DNA of 6,846 nt. It comes from CAZAMT01 sp964486145. Its GTDB lineage: Bacteria; Bacteroidota; Bacteroidia; Bacteroidales; JAAAOM01. Positions 5,669-6,846 of this stretch are shown here, piece by piece. Both the position numbers and the translations under genes were made by a program. Location of the stretch: positions 1 through 6,846 of the forward strand of contig CAZAMT010000223.1 of assembly GCA_964486145.1 (NCBI GenBank). The letters run 5' to 3'. The notes beneath the pieces are model-generated. The model did not search any database. It worked only from the letters and a program-made list of their open reading frames with translations, and was not told the origin of the DNA. How positions within the stretch are numbered: the stretch's first letter is position 1; each line of letters starts with the position of its first letter.

Positions 5669-6655
5669 ATGAGTAACAGAAGACAGTTTATTAAAACCAT
5701 AGCCGGAACCGGTCTTGCACTTACATTGCCATCCTTCAGACTTTTTGCTGATGAACAAACAGATAAGTGGGGAACAATGATGCCCCTGAAATCGCTGGGA
5801 TCAACGGGTGAAAAAGTCACCATACTCGGCCTTGGAGGATTCCATGTGGGTCGTATGGAGTTAAATATGGCACAGGAAACAGTTGACATGGCCATTGAAA
5901 GCGGTATACGTTTTTTTGACACAGCAGAATCATATCAAAAAGGTGGCAGTGAGGAAACATATGGAAAAGTGCTTACGCCCAAATACAGAGATGAAATTTT
6001 TTTGATGACAAAGACCAGGGCACGTGATGAGAAAACAGCCCGCGAGCATCTTGAAGGTTCCCTGCGCAGAATGAAAACCGATCACCTCGATTTATGGCTC
6101 ATGCACGCGGTAAATTCTAAAGATGATGTAGAAAAGCGACTGAACAACGGTGTGGTAGATTACATGCTTAAAGCAAAGGAAGAAGGGAAAATTAAACACA
6201 TTGGTTTCTCCGGTCATACAATGACAGAAGCACATTTGCGCCTTCTCGAAATTTCAGATGTGCCTGAAGTTTGTATGATGCCTATCAACGTGCTGGATAG
6301 GGGCTATGACAGCTACATTGACAATGTGCTTCCGGTACTGAAGCAAAAGAAAATGGGGGTAATTGCGATGAAGACACTTGCCGGTGGTGCTTTCTTTGGA
6401 AGAGGATTTGACGGTAGAAGAGAATCAACCGACACCGTTATGGATCATGTTTCGGTGAAAGATGCCATAACTTATGCATTGGCTATACCCAATGATGTAT
6501 TGGTAACAGGACCAAAAACACCGGAAATGCTCAAAGAGAAAATTAACATTGTAAACAGTTTTAAAAAATTAACACCTGACGAGCAGCATACTTTGTTCGC
6601 TAAGGTTGAGCATTTGTCAGGTAATGAAGTTGAATATTACAAAGGTATTCCATAG
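5669..6655 (+). CDS. Tat-exported aldo/keto reductase
   Basis: A 328-residue NAD(P)H-dependent oxidoreductase of the aldo/keto reductase (TIM-barrel) superfamily. Residues 1-27 are a twin-arginine signal: NRRQFIK followed by a mildly hydrophobic TIAGTGLALTLPS stretch, so the folded, cofactor-loaded enzyme is expected in the periplasm. The barrel starts at about 40 (PLKSLGSTGEKVTILGLGGF). The catalytic tetrad is intact: Asp84 and Tyr89 in FFDTAESY, Lys115 in MTKT, and His146 in LMH. It ends at EYYKGIP without the C-terminal 4Fe-4S cluster region that some related reductases carry. The substrate is not predictable. The frame opens with GTG at 5633, but those 12 extra residues would push the Arg pair inward, and the ATG at 5669 places the Tat motif at the N-terminus as usual. 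It is the last gene of the plus-strand trio. Confidence 0.92.
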   Translation: MSNRRQFIKTIAGTGLALTLPSFRLFADEQTDKWGTMMPLKSLGSTGEKVTILGLGGFHVGRMELNMAQETVDMAIESGIRFFDTAESYQKGGSEETYGKVLTPKYRDEIFLMTKTRARDEKTAREHLEGSLRRMKTDHLDLWLMHAVNSKDDVEKRLNNGVVDYMLKAKEEGKIKHIGFSGHTMTEAHLRLLEISDVPEVCMMPINVLDRGYDSYIDNVLPVLKQKKMGVIAMKTLAGGAFFGRGFDGRRESTDTVMDHVSVKDAITYALAIPNDVLVTGPKTPEMLKEKINIVNSFKKLTPDEQHTLFAKVEHLSGNEVEYYKGIP

Positions 6656-6846
6656 ATTTTTCAAAAATTTTTTGGTGTTGTTCATTGTTACATTTTTCAA
6701 CATGCGTGCTTTTGACATGCAAAGGTCGTGATGATAAATACCAAAACCACCGTACCTGTTTGTGGAGCCCAAGGTCACATCATCGGCATCCGGCCGATGA
6801 AAATAACGTGCAATTTTCTTGTCTTTAGTTAGAATCGCTCAATTTG
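6656..6846. other. Unassigned right edge of the window
   Basis: No gene can be assigned. On the minus strand, two frames run in from the window edge and stop within it: TAA at 6829-6831 and TAA at 6825-6827. Either could be the last codons of a gene lying mostly outside. A perfect 8-bp stem TCATCGGC (6780-6787) with GCCGATGA (6793-6800) closes a 5-base loop, but no T-run follows on either strand as expected for an intrinsic terminator. A minus-strand frame of about 70 codons crosses this region and enters the reductase gene antisense; it has no convincing start or family match. Confidence 0.4.

Noticed and set aside
5644..5922. Minus-strand frame over the start of the aldo/keto reductase
   Set aside because: Antisense to the Tat signal and first barrel strands, with no independent family features.
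6662..6674. CAAAAATTTTTTG as an intrinsic terminator of the reductase gene
   Set aside because: An all-A/T palindrome without a loop or GC stem would not form a stable hairpin.

Overview
The window looks like chromosomal DNA of a Bacteroidota bacterium, probably in the Marinilabiliales/Bacteroidales range, though the genus cannot be fixed from sequence alone. The base composition is AT-rich. Starts are preceded by A/T-rich leaders rather than Shine-Dalgarno sites, and a few upstream regions resemble the TTTG / TAnnTTTG promoter type of this phylum. One gene encodes a Lacal_2735-type small protein, a family known from Bacteroidota. No rRNA, tRNA, CRISPR array, intact insertion sequence or phage gene was seen.

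Layout, left to right. (1) 1-208 is non-coding or holds only the tail of something outside: a GC-richer block at the edge, then short AT-rich direct repeats leading into the first gene. (2) 209-589 (+) is a SiaC/DUF1987 regulatory phosphoprotein. (3) 583-891 (-) is a small unrecognised ORF that meets it tail to tail, the stop codons overlapping by 7 bp. (4) 892-949 is a divergent control region with a perfect 9-bp inverted repeat overlapping a candidate promoter. (5) 950-2227 (+) is a secreted M28-family zinc metallopeptidase. (6) 2228-2389 lies between convergent genes and holds a nested imperfect inverted repeat of about 132 bp, either a MITE-like element or an elaborate bidirectional terminator. 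(7) 2390-4681 (-) is a 763-residue transmembrane sensor with a helical extracytoplasmic domain, HAMP, GAF, coiled coil and PAS, but no kinase, cyclase or phosphatase output domain. (8) 4682-4926 is a divergent AT-rich intergenic region. (9) 4927-6655 (+) carries three closely spaced genes: an SRPBCC ligand-binding-type protein, a 60-residue Lacal_2735-family protein, and an aldo/keto reductase with a twin-arginine signal. (10) 6656-6846 has no gene I can assign.

The most suggestive functional link is between the SiaC homologue and the output-less sensor. SiaC proteins belong to a kinase/phosphatase switch (SiaA, SiaB, SiaC, SiaD in Pseudomonas), and membrane sensors feed such switches. The two genes here are 1.8 kb apart and on opposite strands, and no SiaA, SiaB or SiaD homologue is in view, so this link is inference only. 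The remaining genes look like envelope or housekeeping functions. I do not see strong evidence for a wholly new system; the best leads are the nested inverted-repeat element, the unassigned small minus-strand ORF, and the output-less sensor.
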